Assembly: GCF_037038585.1 (NCBI RefSeq)
Contig: NC_092525.1
Location: forward strand, 22,526,867 to 22,590,866
Direction: 5' to 3'
DNA: 64,000 bases
Origin: Patagioenas fasciata
Lineage: Eukaryota; Chordata; Aves; Columbiformes; Columbidae
Position 1 is the stretch's first letter. Every line of letters begins with the position of its first letter. Below the pieces are notes generated by a model, which saw only the letters and a program-made list of their open reading frames with translations, was not told where the DNA came from and searched no databases. The translations under genes were made by a program, and so were the position numbers. This document shows positions 52,701 through 64,000 of this stretch, one piece after another.

Positions 52701-55700
52701 CCTTCCTCTAAGCCACTGTCAAATTCAATTTATTTCCAAATTACTCTGTGTGTAGATAGACAATATGTCTTGCAGTTGCTCACTGCCTGGTCACAGCCTC
52801 ATGCCCTAAGCCAAAATGAGCACTAGCTAAATACAGAGCAGAAAACAGAAGATGAGATTTGGGAGATAGAAGAACCTGAGAATGCAGGTGTAAAAGAATA
52901 ACAGTGTGAGCATGAGGACTGAAGAAGCTCGACTTCCTATGGATTTGTTTCCTTTTGTTGGTTGCAAGATCTGAGAAGTTACTAATATTGATTTAGGTCT
53001 TTCTCGTAATGAAGCATGAAGAAAGCCTCCTCCTGTGGATCCTTTGGTGTTGGAAAAAGATAAGCACTGTACTTCAGCTTTTTTTCCCCAGTTAAGCTAT
53101 GCTTAAGGTTTCTCTTGACCTTACTAAGTATTTTTGTGGCATTTGTGAGAACGAACCTTTGAGACCATTTCTCCTCAGTCAAGTTTGATCAAAAATGAGT
53201 AATTATAATGAGCATATATATATGAGCATGTGTGGAGACTGATAATTTAATAAGCCTTGTGTCCTTAGGAAATCAGGCTAAAATAAAGCAACTATCAGGT
53301 CTGTCTGAATAAACACAGTAGTGTTGCTGCTGAGACCGCCTCCACTTGAAGTACAGTCAGGATCTAGCTGGCACAGCTGATGTAGCCATCCAGCAGCTGA
53401 CTGAGGATGTGGTGTCAGCGAATATGAGAATGCTCTGTGATGGATTTATCAAGGGCAGGAGAAGAAACAGTCACTCAGGCTGCAAGGTGTAGTCCACCCC
53501 ATGCTGGTACTTCGGGTCAGGAGAGAAGAGGAGAACTCTTTCTCAACCAGCATGCAATGCCGTGATCAGCCAAGGGACTACCCTGTCTTGAAATAAATGC
53601 ACAAATTTCAGGGAAAAATCCCTCCTCTTTTAGAGGACTGGTAGAGAAACAGCAAAATTCCTGCTGCATAATCTCTCCGCTGGGAAACTGGCTGTGTGTT
53701 ACAGCTGTGGATCATCTCAGGGTAGTGCAATAGGCGGAACCTGTTAAACAAGCTGCAGGGAGCTTATTTCAAGCCCTTTCCTCCTGCCAGGAGCCTCTGT
53801 GATACTCTGGTGCAGAACAACAGGCGATCATTGATGTTTTTCCCTTTCATAGACTGGCTAGCGTGTGTTCTGGAAGGGCCAACACTGTCTCTTGCATGCA
53901 GCAAAAACAAAGCTGCATGTACAGGAATGATGGACAGGAGGATTTTAAAGCCAAGTGGTTTCCCACGCGCTGCACATTGTGTGTTTTCTGGGATCCTGGT
54001 GATGTGCTGTGTCTGAGCAGAAACTGACTCTATATTCCTGCAAGATTGTTACGATTGGATTTATTTTACTTTCCCAACTAGCTATATGATTGATAAGTCC
54101 TTTAGGCTCTTTTCCTCTAGAGAAGAGAAAAAATAATCACATTTTAAGCCAATGGCAATAAATGTTTTTTTAAATGTGGGTTTTGGAGGACCAAAGGACC
54201 ATTCATTTCAGAACTGCTGACCCCTAAGAGTAACTGGCAGTCAACGCCTTCTGCTGAACGTGTATTTTGAAGGTGAGGTCTTTTGCCTTCCTGCAGCTGT
54301 TTCACAGTGTTGCCATTTGCCAAAAGATGGGTGAAGTGTGTTTGTTCAAGTGATAGATACCTCCTGAGTGAGAGATCTGTTAAGCACACATCTTCTCTCC
54401 TTGATTGAGAAGGCAGGTCCAGAGAGAACGGATTGGCTACAGGACTGCTGATCTGATAAAGCACTGTTCCTCAGGTTGAGAGCTGGCACCCAAAATGTGA
54501 GGGATAAATGCTGTTGGCATCCAACGGGTCATAGTAGACATGTTTTCCATCTGTTTTTCGAAATTCTTCTGTTGTATATGCTAGAGTTTCACCTTTGTGC
54601 TGCCAGGCTGAACACAGAAATGGCAACTGCAGGTAGATATATTCTACAGCACTCCATAGGTAAAGAGAATTACACTGAACCAACAGAAGAGGATAAGTAA
54701 GTCTTGAATTCATATGTGCACCTCAGACAGCATGATTGGGATATTCCACATTGAATTAAATTTGTAGAATAATTTTTGTCGCATCAAGTCTTTAATTGCT
54801 GTCTCTAACCTCAGGTAAGAACTGAGTCGCCCACAGCATCTCTCTGAACGTGACAATAAATTGCAGCAATTGCAGTAATGTCTTTTGCCTGATACAGTCC
54901 TGGGCTGTTTTCTATTGCCTCTGCTTTGAAGTGTCAGCTTTCAGTGAACTCTGCTAACATTTTATTATTGCATTGAGGCTGAGGCAGAGAAGAGCAATTA
55001 AGGGGTTGACATCTTCGGTATTTTTTAATAGTACATGTGTCAAAATGCATTTAACAAATCATAGTTGATGCAAAAACCTAATTAATGCTAAGAAGTAAGT
55101 AGAGTTCATTTCAGTTGAGAGCAAATGAGAATTTTAAAATGTATAATAACAAAAAGTGATTGCCTTATTTTAGATATAGGATGTAGCTACAACTCCTGTT
55201 TCTGAGAATTGAAGTGTTAAGGCCTAAATATTCCTTTTTGTTCCAGGATACAGCTGGACAAGAAAGATACAGGACCATCACTACAGCCTACTACCGAGGA
55301 GCCATGGGCTTCATCCTCATGTATGATATCACCAGCGAAGACTCCTTCAATGCAGTGCAGGACTGGTACGAGATGTTGTTGCTGGCTTAGTTTGTTTTCT
55401 GGCCAATTCTCTTCTCACAATTGTTTGTTGAGAACGTTAGACGTCCCACCTTCCACAGTGCTTTGCATCACCGTATTCTTTCCTCTTCATCTAAATGCTC
55501 TGGGATAAATAATTTTTTTTTAAACTCTCCTTAGAAAAAGTTCTACAGCTTCACTCTAATGAAAAAGTTACAGTTCAAATATAGTAGCATACTCTAACAG
55601 TTGTTGCTTTTGAAAGTTCTACTTTATTGTAAATAAATTAATCCTTTCATGCATTATTTGGGTTTATGAGGTTTCTGGCTATGCTGATAAAACAATCCAG

Positions 55701-58700
55701 TTTAACATTGGGTTTTTTTTAGTAAAATTTCATTTAAAATCTAATAAGGCTACATCTTTCCAAACTGCTTTAAAAAGTGGTTGTTTTGTTTTGGTTTGGT
55801 TTTTTTTAACTCACAAGTGTAGACACATGGAACAGTATTCACCCTGCCCAACTCGAGATAATTAAAGATTGAAATTTACCCATTTAAAACTTGTTAAGTT
55901 TAAATTAGTTGTCATGTCAATAAAAGGAGGAAGAGCAAAGGTCTAGGGCAGGGAAGAAGCAGAGACCTGGGCTGGGCCCAACCTGAGCACAGGAACAGCT
56001 CTGCCGGGCAGCGCTTAGTGTGCGGCGGTAGGATGAGGAGAAGAAGTTAACGTCAAATGGGAAGGGTGGGGACTTTGCCCTAAAATTAGGTATTAAACAG
56101 GTTGTCAGCTGTTATGAACACCTCTGGCTTCACTGAATTCAGTACAAATACAGAAAATTATTTCTGGACTTTCTGTTGATGAAAAGCCAGGAAATATTTT
56201 TGGCTTACGGTGACAAAAGAAAGCACCAGGTCAGTTGCTTTAAAAACTCCATGGCAGTATCAAAGCTGCCTTGGTACCCAGGCTCGCCCCACTGACGTTT
56301 GGTGTCCGCTTCCCTTTCTACACCTGGGGGCTCCCCTTGTAGCTCATGCCACCCCTTGTCTTCCTCAGGAAGAAATGTCCCTTCTCACCCCACACTGCCA
56401 TCTGATTTTGGGAGTGTTGCTGTGGCCACAGGCAGTGGTAGCTGCTGGGAGGTGTTTCCTCAGCAGGGACCCAGCACCTGGGCTGAAAACATCTGGAAGG
56501 CTGGACTCTGCTGGAGCTCACAGTCTGACATGGCATCCTCTCCAAGGGAAATGCAGGGCACAGCAGGGGCAAGGGAAAGGCTGGGTTTGTCCTCAGGTGT
56601 AGTATCCCTCTGGCTCCCCTCAAATGTCTTGCAATCATTTCTGTTTGTTACCCTGTTGCTGGGTACTGTAAATAGGTATGGTCAGTGTGCAAAGACAGGC
56701 AATGCAATGGTTAATGTAATCTCCCGAGTCTGATAAATCAATTTGCAATGATATCAGTGACCTACCGGTAATATGTGGCGTGTGCTGGCTGTGGCACCAG
56801 CTCTTGGCACCCAGCTCAGTCTGGCTTTTTGTTCAACACCTATTCTATATCCCCTCATCTAGGCTGTAACTCAAAAGCTGCAGCAAGGTGGTTTGTTGTT
56901 TCTAGTCATTTGGCCTTCTTCCAAGGCCACCCATTATTTTTTCTCGTTGTCCACTGGAGCAGTTGGTCATGATCATCACATCTAAAGATCTTGTCTCTGC
57001 TTTCACCCCATCTCCTGTATCGTGACACTGTGCTGCAAAAGGTGAACTGCAGCACCTTCCCTGGGCTGTCCTTCAGCAGCTGATGATAGAGGAATACATT
57101 TTTTCCTTTCTAGAAACAAACCCAAAGGTTTTGCCAAAACCAGGCTCTTCCACATGGCACAGCCACCGCCAGGCTCAGATGAAGCCTTTTCTGCAAATGT
57201 CTGCACAGGGATTTGTTCCGTAGGCGTGCTAGCCTGTGAACTAGGGCAGTATATTTCACTAAACTAGTAAGATTTTCAGCTTGGTTGCCTGATGAAACAC
57301 GGTATATATGACCACACAGTTCATCTACCTTTTTGTCTGTTGGTTCTGCTTTAGTAAGTTGTACTTATCAGTCTTCACTTAGCCAAAAAAATAACCAATC
57401 TCAATCTCTGAGCTGCTGCTAAAATTTGCACAGATGAAGTTTAACCTGAAGCTTTGTGTTGGAAGTGGTCTAACCTCTGCTCCATCGAAGGCAATGGCGC
57501 AAGAGTAAAAATTAAGAAAGCTTCACCTTGTGTGTTGATCTTCCTGTGCCCCAGGGGCTGCATGGAGATCTTTGCTAAGAGCACCTTGTCAGCCAACGGA
57601 CAGAGGTGAACCAGCAGTTTATTTCCGCTCTGTACACCAGGAATCTTCCCAACCAGTTTTAAGATTTTGACCCCAAATGATGTACTGGGCCAGATAAAAC
57701 CGGCCTGTGGTGACCCATTTCCTTCCCTTCTGAAGCTTGTCCACAGAAGAGGAGATGAGGACTGGAGCAAAGCCACCATTGCCGTGCCAGCAGAGTCCTC
57801 TAGTGGAGATGTAACGAAGAGACTTCTTTTCACAGTCTGCAAAATCGCTTTCTAAACTTATGAAGCAACAAGAAATAGAAACCAAAGCTTGTCTGGTGCT
57901 GCCATATCAGCCTCTGCCATTTGCTAGCATAGCAAGTAGGTAGGATTTTTTTATTCCCCCCCCCCCCCTACTGATTGATATGCTTCTAAAAAATATTACA
58001 CTGGATCTCATCTTCAGTCAGGGACTGTACTTTCCTTGGAAAATTAAGGTGTCTACTTGAGCTCCTTTAGCTCAGAGTCTTTATCTCCATGAGCCTAGTC
58101 CTTTCTTCAGGTCAGGTGCGAGACAGCAGCAGGATGCCTGATGCTAAACCCAGAGCCCTAACAGTCCTACAGTGCTCCTGTTGGTGCTGCTGAGAGGATG
58201 GAGTGGCAGCAACTGGGGAGCTGCATGGGCTGTAAAGTCAGTAGCATGGCCCTGATGCTCAGCCCTGCCTCGTCTCGCCCATCGCCTGTAGACAGCACAA
58301 CCTTCCTGCTGTGCCCAAGAGAGGACGTCCATAAGAGAGAGAGCCGGGAGGTTTGGGACGTGAAACAGGCTCATGGGGAGACAAGTGCCTGAACCACCGC
58401 TTCCCCGCTAATAAAGCTGTTACCCTCAGTAGCGTTGCTTCTAAATTCCCAGGAAATATCCGTTCCAAGCTGCTTTTTACTGTGCAAGGAGGGTGTGTGG
58501 CCTAATACGTGAGTTGACTATCTGCTTGCAGAGGTTTAGGTGAGGCTACAACAAACCACACAAGTTCTAAGACCACACTTTAACGCTTGCTGAAATGAAG
58601 TGGGTCAGCTACCTAGAATATATGCAAAAGCCAACAGCAAAGCTCATCCCAGGTCTTCTTACATCCTGCAAGTTCCTAGAAATTACAGTCATTAATCCTA

Positions 58701-61700
58701 CGCATCCTTTCTCTCTTTTAAGTGTCCTGCTATCCTAGCTGGCTAGTGATGTGTTTTTCGGTGTCTAGCTACAGTAAATAAAGAACACTGTTAAGTTGAA
58801 TATTTTGCCACAAATGCACGTGATGCAGCAGATCGGCTGACCTTTTAGACATAGAGAATAAATCAGCGTTACTTGGCTAATGTGAATTAAATCCAGTAAG
58901 GAACCTGTTAACCTTCCAAGTTATTTCTAAAATAGCATGTGTGGATGGAATTTGAGTGTTTCTCTGGCATAAAAAGATGAGTAAGCCACCTGCCATGTGA
59001 TCATGGGACTGGGTTGATAAAGCAAATAAAATCAAGCTTAGATGGATAACTCAATAAAATAATCAGTAAATAAAACATGAAGTGATGCCCCTTCCCCTGA
59101 CATTTGGCTGCTGTCAATCCCAGTCCATTCTCATTGGCCCTTAAGAATGCTCCCCCGAACATAATTTCTTGGTCCTAAAATTGTACTCATTCTGCTGTTT
59201 AGTGATTCAGGTTTTTCAAGATGCTGTGTAAGCAGGCTGTCAACGTGAGCCTCAGCCCTTCTCATCGCTTTTCTTGTACCGTCTCTTCCTGCAGAGTTCC
59301 CTACAGAAAACAAGCCAAAAGCATGAACAAACAGCTGAACCAGAGACCTAGCGCTCCAAGTAAGCTCTTGCCCATGAGAAACTCTTACCTTCTGTTGAGC
59401 TCCTAGGGATGTGGAGAGATCTCAAAATTCATGTTTATAGTTGCACCAAAATTTGCCTTGTGCAAGGTCATCTCTCCATCAGAGAGACATCTTTTCCCTT
59501 CTAGACCTCTCCAGTATCTTAGAGCTTATATCCTCCCTCTAGCCGGGAAACTGCCATAGCAGGTTATGCTCACTAGCCTTTTTATTCTCCAAGCTTTTTC
59601 ATTAAGCTCCAACAACCCCTCTAAAACTGCCTCCCGTGTGTGTACGGTGTAATTTACCACTTGTCTCTGGCTCATTGGCACGGGACTGTTGGAACAGCCT
59701 CCTGACCTGGCCTTACCGAGGAAATGAGAATATCTCTGCCGGTCTGCCATAGGATTCCTTCCTTGGGTGATCTTGTTACCACACCCTTCTTTTGGGTGGA
59801 CTCTGGTTTGCTTTGTGTCACTTCAGAAATACTTCATCTATACTGAGAAAAGGCTAAATTTCTCCTGCGTGAGAAGGGTCATGGCTGTATATCAGGTATT
59901 TAGATAAGCTCTCAAGGTAGTATATGACGTGAGGAACAGTCCTTCATTCACGTGAATCTCCCCAATTAATGACAGTTATCTTAAAGCAGCTGAGAAACAG
60001 TAAGATGCACAATTTAAATGCATTTGGGAATAGCTGGGACATGACCTGTTCTCTTGCTCCTCTCTGGGAAAGGTACAAAAGATTGTATTAGAAGCCTTAA
60101 AAGGTTAGGTCTGAGTGATTTTTCCTTACTGCAGTGTGGCAAGAGTCAGGTTATTTTAGAAAGAAAAGCATAACTGGGCAAAAAAAAAAAGATGGATTTT
60201 ACCCGATATTTGAAAATAACTAATTCATTTCTTTAAATAATAAGATGTCTTTCCTGCAGGGTGAGTGAAAGGGTTAAATGAGCTTTCATGGCTTTCAGCT
60301 CAGTTTCTAGATTTTTTTTTTAGCAGGTGCTTTCGACAATTATTATTTGACACTGGCTTGATAGGGGTTTTTTGTAGATAAGTCAGTGGTTTATACCTCA
60401 TTTGAAACTGTACTGAAACTAGAATATACTCAGCATTTCATACTGTGAAGTAAATAGAAAATATTATGGAAACTCGGCCTTGGACAATCTAGACAATTTC
60501 ATGGAAGGGAAGAAAAAAAAGGTTAAATTTAACTTACATTTAAGTGACAGCTGAGTGCACAAACCATCAGCTTATCTCCAAATTAGGCTGTTGACATATC
60601 CATGTAACTATGAACCTAAGACCATTTTTCTTCTAAGTGTGAAGCATATAAAACATGCTTTGTCGTTAATTCGGGGAATTCAGCATAAATAAAGCACAGC
60701 ATTGTTATTGTGTCACAGGAATGTTTTTTCCGGCATGCATATTGGTTTGCCCTGACAGTTGTAGAGAAATCTCCATTGTACAAGCCTTTTTGTTGATTTA
60801 AATACTTACCTTTCCAAAAGCTTCTGGAAATTTGCTGCTTCTTTTTGTGTGAGGATTTTTTTTTAATTCCTAGTAAGTATAAATAGCAGTGTTCTGTGAG
60901 AGAGGGTTTTCACTGACTAGTACAAAACAAGGAGAAGGATGAGTTTCTGTGGGAGATCCTTCATGCTTTTTTCTTCTTTTTAATCTTCTAAGTAATACTT
61001 TTAAAATAGCTATGATTCAGCAGTGTGTCCCCATATGACCCCCAAGGGCTGAAATTAATCCAGAGAGAGGAACGGGAGTCAGAAGAGAAGCCTGGTGATA
61101 AGGAGATTTCATATTCCCGGGCTTCTGGTTGATTTTTTTGAGGTCATGTCTTTCTGTGGTGAGCCCTGAGAAACCCCAGAGTCCCACATAAACTCATCAC
61201 AGACTCATATTAGCTCTCACAGGGCTCGTCTACATGGAGGATCTCAGAACGGTGGAAGCCAAGGAGCCAAAATCGGGATTGCAGTGCTTTCCCGGGAGGA
61301 CGCTAAGAAGAGTGAAGGGTTTCACTGCGCAAAGTCCATGGTTAATTTTGCGTGTTGCAGCGTGGGTCTGGGCTTGTGCACTGGGCAAGGTTTATGTTCT
61401 CCAGTGCAATCCAAAAAAGCTGCTGCTTAGACGCAAGTTGCACAGGGAAGTGCCCCCCTTTTTCATAGCTATGTGTGGAGTAACGTGACTGGCTGTTTTC
61501 CATGGAAAAGGCAAGTAAGCAACTCAAACTAATTAAAATTATCATTAGTAGATCAGAGCTGGAGGCTGCTGCTAAATCAAAAGAGAAAGAACCAAGTGCT
61601 TTGTTGTTAAAGGAGTTCAAGCAAACTAAACAGAACTGAAAATCTGAGGGCTCTCCTGGGAAAGGGCAGGTTTGCCCACAACTGCAGTGTCCTGGATGGA

Positions 61701-63036
61701 GAGGTGTCAAGTAGGGACAAAGAGTGGGAAGGTGAGTAGGGACTGGCGGAGGGAAGGAGGGCATCACTTCTGGCAGAGCAGCCTAATTACCTTTGGGAAA
61801 GAGGGAGTCTTAAAAGATAGGGCTAGCTTGGCGAAGATTAAGTGAATAAAAATGAATGCTACCGAGCTAACACTGTTCTGCTGCTGGCTCTGGGACACCT
61901 CACTGAGGATGGTGGGAAAGTAATGGCCCCTCAGGATAAACAGAAAAAAAAATCTTCTGTTTTGTCATAGGAAAACTATGAAGAGTCCAAATGTAAGGTC
62001 AGGCTCCTGGGACCCACAGCCAGCTCCACTCCAGTTTCAGTACCTGAGCCACAGGGAGCTTTAGAGGCTTTACCTTCACCCCAGCACTCCTGCTGAAGCT
62101 CCCATGGACTCAATCCCTCTGTCATTGAAGTTATATTTATCTGATACTTGCCCGTCTGTCATTGCATCTGCTGTTTTCTGCCTTGGGTATCACTTAATCC
62201 TACTGGGTTCAAATATTAGCTCACAGAGCCTTCCCTTGATCCCACACTTTCCCAATTTGGTAAATTTCTGTTTCTCTTTAGCAAATGTTTCCATGTTTCT
62301 ATGCAGTTTTCATGAACCAGTTTTTCTGTTCAAGCAAAGATGACTTGATTATTCCATCTGTTTGACACTCAAAACACAATTTCTTATGGCGTTACTATAA
62401 CTGCAGCAAATTAGCATCTTTCTTCTCTACTCTGAATTATTGTTGTCATGTGTTTTACAAGAAGTTGTAAATCTAGCATGAAGTGTCTATCTATTATATA
62501 ACTTTCTCTATAGGGACAATATTCTTAAGAGATGTAATTTATTGTCATTCCTCTGACACATTACAGCTGAAGGAGAATAAACTTTAGGAGAGTAATTTTT
62601 TTGTCCCTAGACTTCAAAAAATACTCAATTCAGCTTTTTGTCTGGATCTTGTGATCTTTAAAGCACTTGCAAAGTTTTAACAAGAATCTTCATTGTCACA
62701 AAAAGTTAAGGAGTAGTAAAATAGAATGGTGCTATAAATGACATAGTCTGCATTCTTGCTTTATATGTAACCTTGGTCATTTTTCTTTTAACCAACATGC
62801 AGTCTTGAGATGTTGATGTTGTCATGAATTGTACTTGTTTTCATACTTAATATACTATTGTATTTTGATACAGCTGATGGAAAGTAATGATCTTTTTTTG
62901 ACCTGCTGTAGGGCCACACAAATCAAGACTTACTCCTGGGACAACGCACAAGTGATCCTGGTCGGAAACAAATGTGACATGGAGGATGAACGAATTGTTC
63001 CTGTGGAGAAGGGGAAACATCTGGCAGATCAGCTAG
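22554..63036 (+). CDS. RAB3B: RAB3B small GTPase, residues 1-157 (last exon outside window)
   Basis: RAB3B is a Rab3-family GTPase of synaptic and secretory vesicles that controls regulated exocytosis. The coding join is 22554-22781, 55247-55365 and 62912-63036. Visible motifs, with numbering matching Rab3: G1 GNSSVGKTS (residues 29-37; K35, T36), switch I STVGIDF (T54), G3 DTAGQE (D77-E82; Q81), switch [12 protein letters not shown] (T86 is the position phosphorylated by LRRK2 in Rab3), and G4 NKCD (135-138). The hydrophobic triad F59, W76 and Y91 is intact. The N-terminus ([17 protein letters not shown]) and the variable residues fit RAB3B better than RAB3A, C or D. Missing downstream: G5 SAK, the hypervariable tail and the C-terminal prenylated cysteines. 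No damage is seen. Confidence 0.95.
31443..31575. mobile_element. hAT-type MITE, copy 2, left arm deleted
   Basis: This copy shares the termini CAAGGGTGTCAAACTC and GAGTTTGACACCCCTG with the element at 3373-3558, plus the central TAGTCCTAAAATTACG block and the right arm. Most of the left arm after the first 16 bp or so is missing, leaving 133 bp. The right flank is CTTTAGAC; the left flank GCCTTTAT matches it poorly. It lies in RAB3B intron 2. Confidence 0.78.
42187..42209. repeat. Poly(T) run
   Basis: There are 23 consecutive T residues. No adjacent element is recognised, so it may be the tail of an eroded antisense insertion or a simple homopolymer. Confidence 0.9.
43385..43420. repeat. 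TTA/ATT microsatellite
   Basis: The core is an ATT tract of about eight units (about 43397-43416) with imperfect flanking units. It is probably length-variable between individuals. Confidence 0.85.
50111..50290 (-). mobile_element. CR1 LINE 3' end, antisense, 5'-truncated
   Basis: The + strand begins AATCATAGAATAGTTTGGGTTGG, the antisense of the CR1 3' UTR end with its ATTCTATG-type octamer. It continues through the diagnostic CATCCAGTCCAACCCCTGCC (about 50153-50172) and AGCAGGGACATCTTCGCCC (50176-50194) blocks. It is truncated after about 150-180 bp, as is usual for CR1. A tandem duplication sits at the truncated end. This is the strongest single sign of an avian genome. Confidence 0.92.
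50236..50287. repeat. 26/27-bp tandem duplication inside CR1
   Basis: Two copies of a unit containing GGGGATGGTAAGGCAATGCT stand head to tail, at 50236-50262 and 50263-50287. They differ by one missing base (TTTTC versus TTTT). The unit covers the part of CR1 that normally reads GGGATGG once, so the duplication arose after insertion. Confidence 0.85.
55247..55365 (+). CDS. RAB3B: RAB3B coding exon 3, switch II
   Basis: The exon has 119 nt after acceptor TTCCAG. It encodes [18 protein letters not shown] and on through [18 protein letters not shown], and ends two bases into the W116 codon. The donor is GTACGA at 55366. Confidence 0.95.
55366..62911 (+). other. RAB3B: RAB3B intron 3
   Basis: This is a 7.5-kb intron ending in CTGTAG. 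It contains a run of 13 C residues at 57956-57968 and a GC-richer patch at about 56240-56600. I see no exon, RNA gene or recognisable transposon in it. Confidence 0.75.
57956..57968. repeat. Poly(C) run
   Basis: There are 13 consecutive C residues after a T-rich stretch. It is a simple homopolymer prone to length error. Confidence 0.9.
62912..63036 (+). CDS. RAB3B: RAB3B coding exon 4, G4 NKCD
   Basis: The exon has 125 nt. It completes W116 and encodes [18 protein letters not shown], then [20 protein letters not shown] and DQL, ending one base into the next glycine codon. The donor is GTACAT at 63037. NKCD supplies guanine specificity. Confidence 0.95.
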
Positions 63037-64000
63037 GTACATGTCAAAGCTTTTCTTGCTACTCTTTTTCCTCTGCTTCTTTACACTGTGTTCCTTTTAA
63101 CTTGTACAATTAAAAAGTCTTTCCAGCAGTAATTAGTAACAGCAAATAGAGAGTTTTACTGAAACTCCCACTACTATTTGGACTGCCAATGTTTTTTCTC
63201 CCCCCAAAATTCATCTGTGTAAATACAAACTGGGCGTATAGAATCTGTATCCATTATGTATGGGACACTTCAAAACACACTCATTCAGAGTTACTGTAGC
63301 AACAGACTCCATCAGGAGGAACCTGTTCTCCTGAAGAATCTCCAGTTCCGGTCCCTACCTGTCTTTGTGTTTGTCCAGCGTACCCTAGAGAAACAAACCC
63401 CAGTGCGGAGCAAAGCAAAACCCATCGGTGCCTTTGGAATGTGCTGTCCCAGTCCTTCTCTTCTGTAGCCTCCGAAAATGCTGAATGGTTTTTTTTTAAG
63501 GCCTGAAAAATATACCTGGTTTGATCAGTTTTTCCTTATATTAACTGTGCTAACGTGGACGGCGTTATCTGAAATTACTTTGTGTGTCGGGTAGGAGGAA
63601 TCTCTTTAATTGACTATTGACTGCTTAAACCACTGGCTTTCATCATGATGATTCACATAAAGGTTATCCTTCAGTGTGTTTATCTAAGTTTGTGTGGTGA
63701 CATTAACATCACTGAAAGAATTTCCTAATCAGATTAAGAAGTTGTTATTGGCCTGAATGTGAACTAAACGAAAACAGATTTAGCCACAGCAGAAGCGAAA
63801 CTAATGTTGGGCTGACAAATATCCAAATTCAGTTCTCTGATTTCTTGGGCCTCTTATTACGTTTCTAATCATCATCAAAGACAGCAAGTGGGGCTGGCGG
63901 AACCCTCCTCTGACTTATTTAGTAACAAGGCAAACATCTCCACCATCACTTTACCCATTGTCCCATAATTTTTAAAAAGTGTTAGAACAGGGTAGATACT
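63037..64000 (+). other. RAB3B: RAB3B intron 4 (5' part)
   Basis: I looked for the last exon (the FDFFEASAKEN block and Cys-X-Cys tail) in all frames and it is not here. The rest is unremarkable intron sequence that runs off the window. Confidence 0.75.

Larger units (their letters stand above)
22782..55246 (+). other. RAB3B: RAB3B intron 2
   Basis: This is a 32.5-kb intron. It holds AT-rich sequence at 23885-24010, a MITE (31443-31575), homopolymers (T at 42187-42209, A near 38679-38693), a TTA microsatellite (43385-43420), a CR1 3' end (50111-50290) and GC-richer, G-run patches such as 37711-37766. RFX X-box-like palindromes lie at 30086-30099 and 40999-41012. The longest open frame, on the minus strand at 35982-36608, shows no family I recognise. 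No nested gene or RNA gene is supported. Confidence 0.75.

Noticed and set aside
56210..56733. Overlapping plus and minus frames of 106-144 codons in intron 3
   Set aside because: Local GC-rich, stop-poor sequence. No similarity recognised and no consistent frame choice.
63037..64000. RAB3B final exon within the window
   Set aside because: No frame gives the SAKEN block or a Cys-X-Cys terminus, so the exon is beyond the window.

Overview
The window is eukaryotic nuclear DNA, almost certainly from a bird. The evidence is vertebrate spliced genes with GT/AG introns, two antisense CR1 LINE fragments of the avian type (about 4978-5580 and 50111-50290), low repeat density, and one sharp CpG island in otherwise AT-leaning, CpG-poor sequence. 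Coding sequence is well under 2% of the window. Nearly every uninterrupted reading frame outside the exons listed here is chance.

Layout: (1) 1-4735 holds the 3' half of TXNDC12 (ERp18/ERp19, an endoplasmic-reticulum thioredoxin-fold oxidoreductase) on the + strand: five coding exons, stop codon, 3' UTR and poly(A) signals. Its introns carry a foldback hAT-type MITE and a degraded stretch resembling avian LTR-retroelement sequence. (2) About 4736-11100 is intergenic, with a CR1 fragment and a strong CTCF-core-like motif. (3) About 11100-11880 is a CpG island with the probable promoter and non-coding first exon of RAB3B, including a GGCTC/GGTTC pentanucleotide tract. (4) 11480-64000 is RAB3B, + strand: intron 1 (about 11 kb), coding exon 2 (22554-22781), intron 2 (about 32.5 kb), exon 3 (55247-55365), intron 3 (about 7.5 kb), exon 4 (62912-63036), then the start of intron 4. 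The final exon (G5 SAK motif, hypervariable tail, prenylated C-terminus) lies beyond the window.

TXNDC12 followed by RAB3B on the same strand is, from memory, also the human order on chromosome 1p32, so this looks like conserved synteny rather than a functional operon. TXNDC12 acts in ER disulfide chemistry. RAB3B is a synaptic and secretory-vesicle small GTPase. I found no RNA genes, CRISPR arrays or undescribed multi-gene system. The more notable points are a GDEL-type ER-retrieval C-terminus on TXNDC12, a start codon of RAB3B that abuts the splice acceptor, a candidate alternative 5' exon in intron 1, the pentanucleotide tract in the promoter/first exon, two copies of the same hAT MITE, and a CTCF-like motif between the genes.
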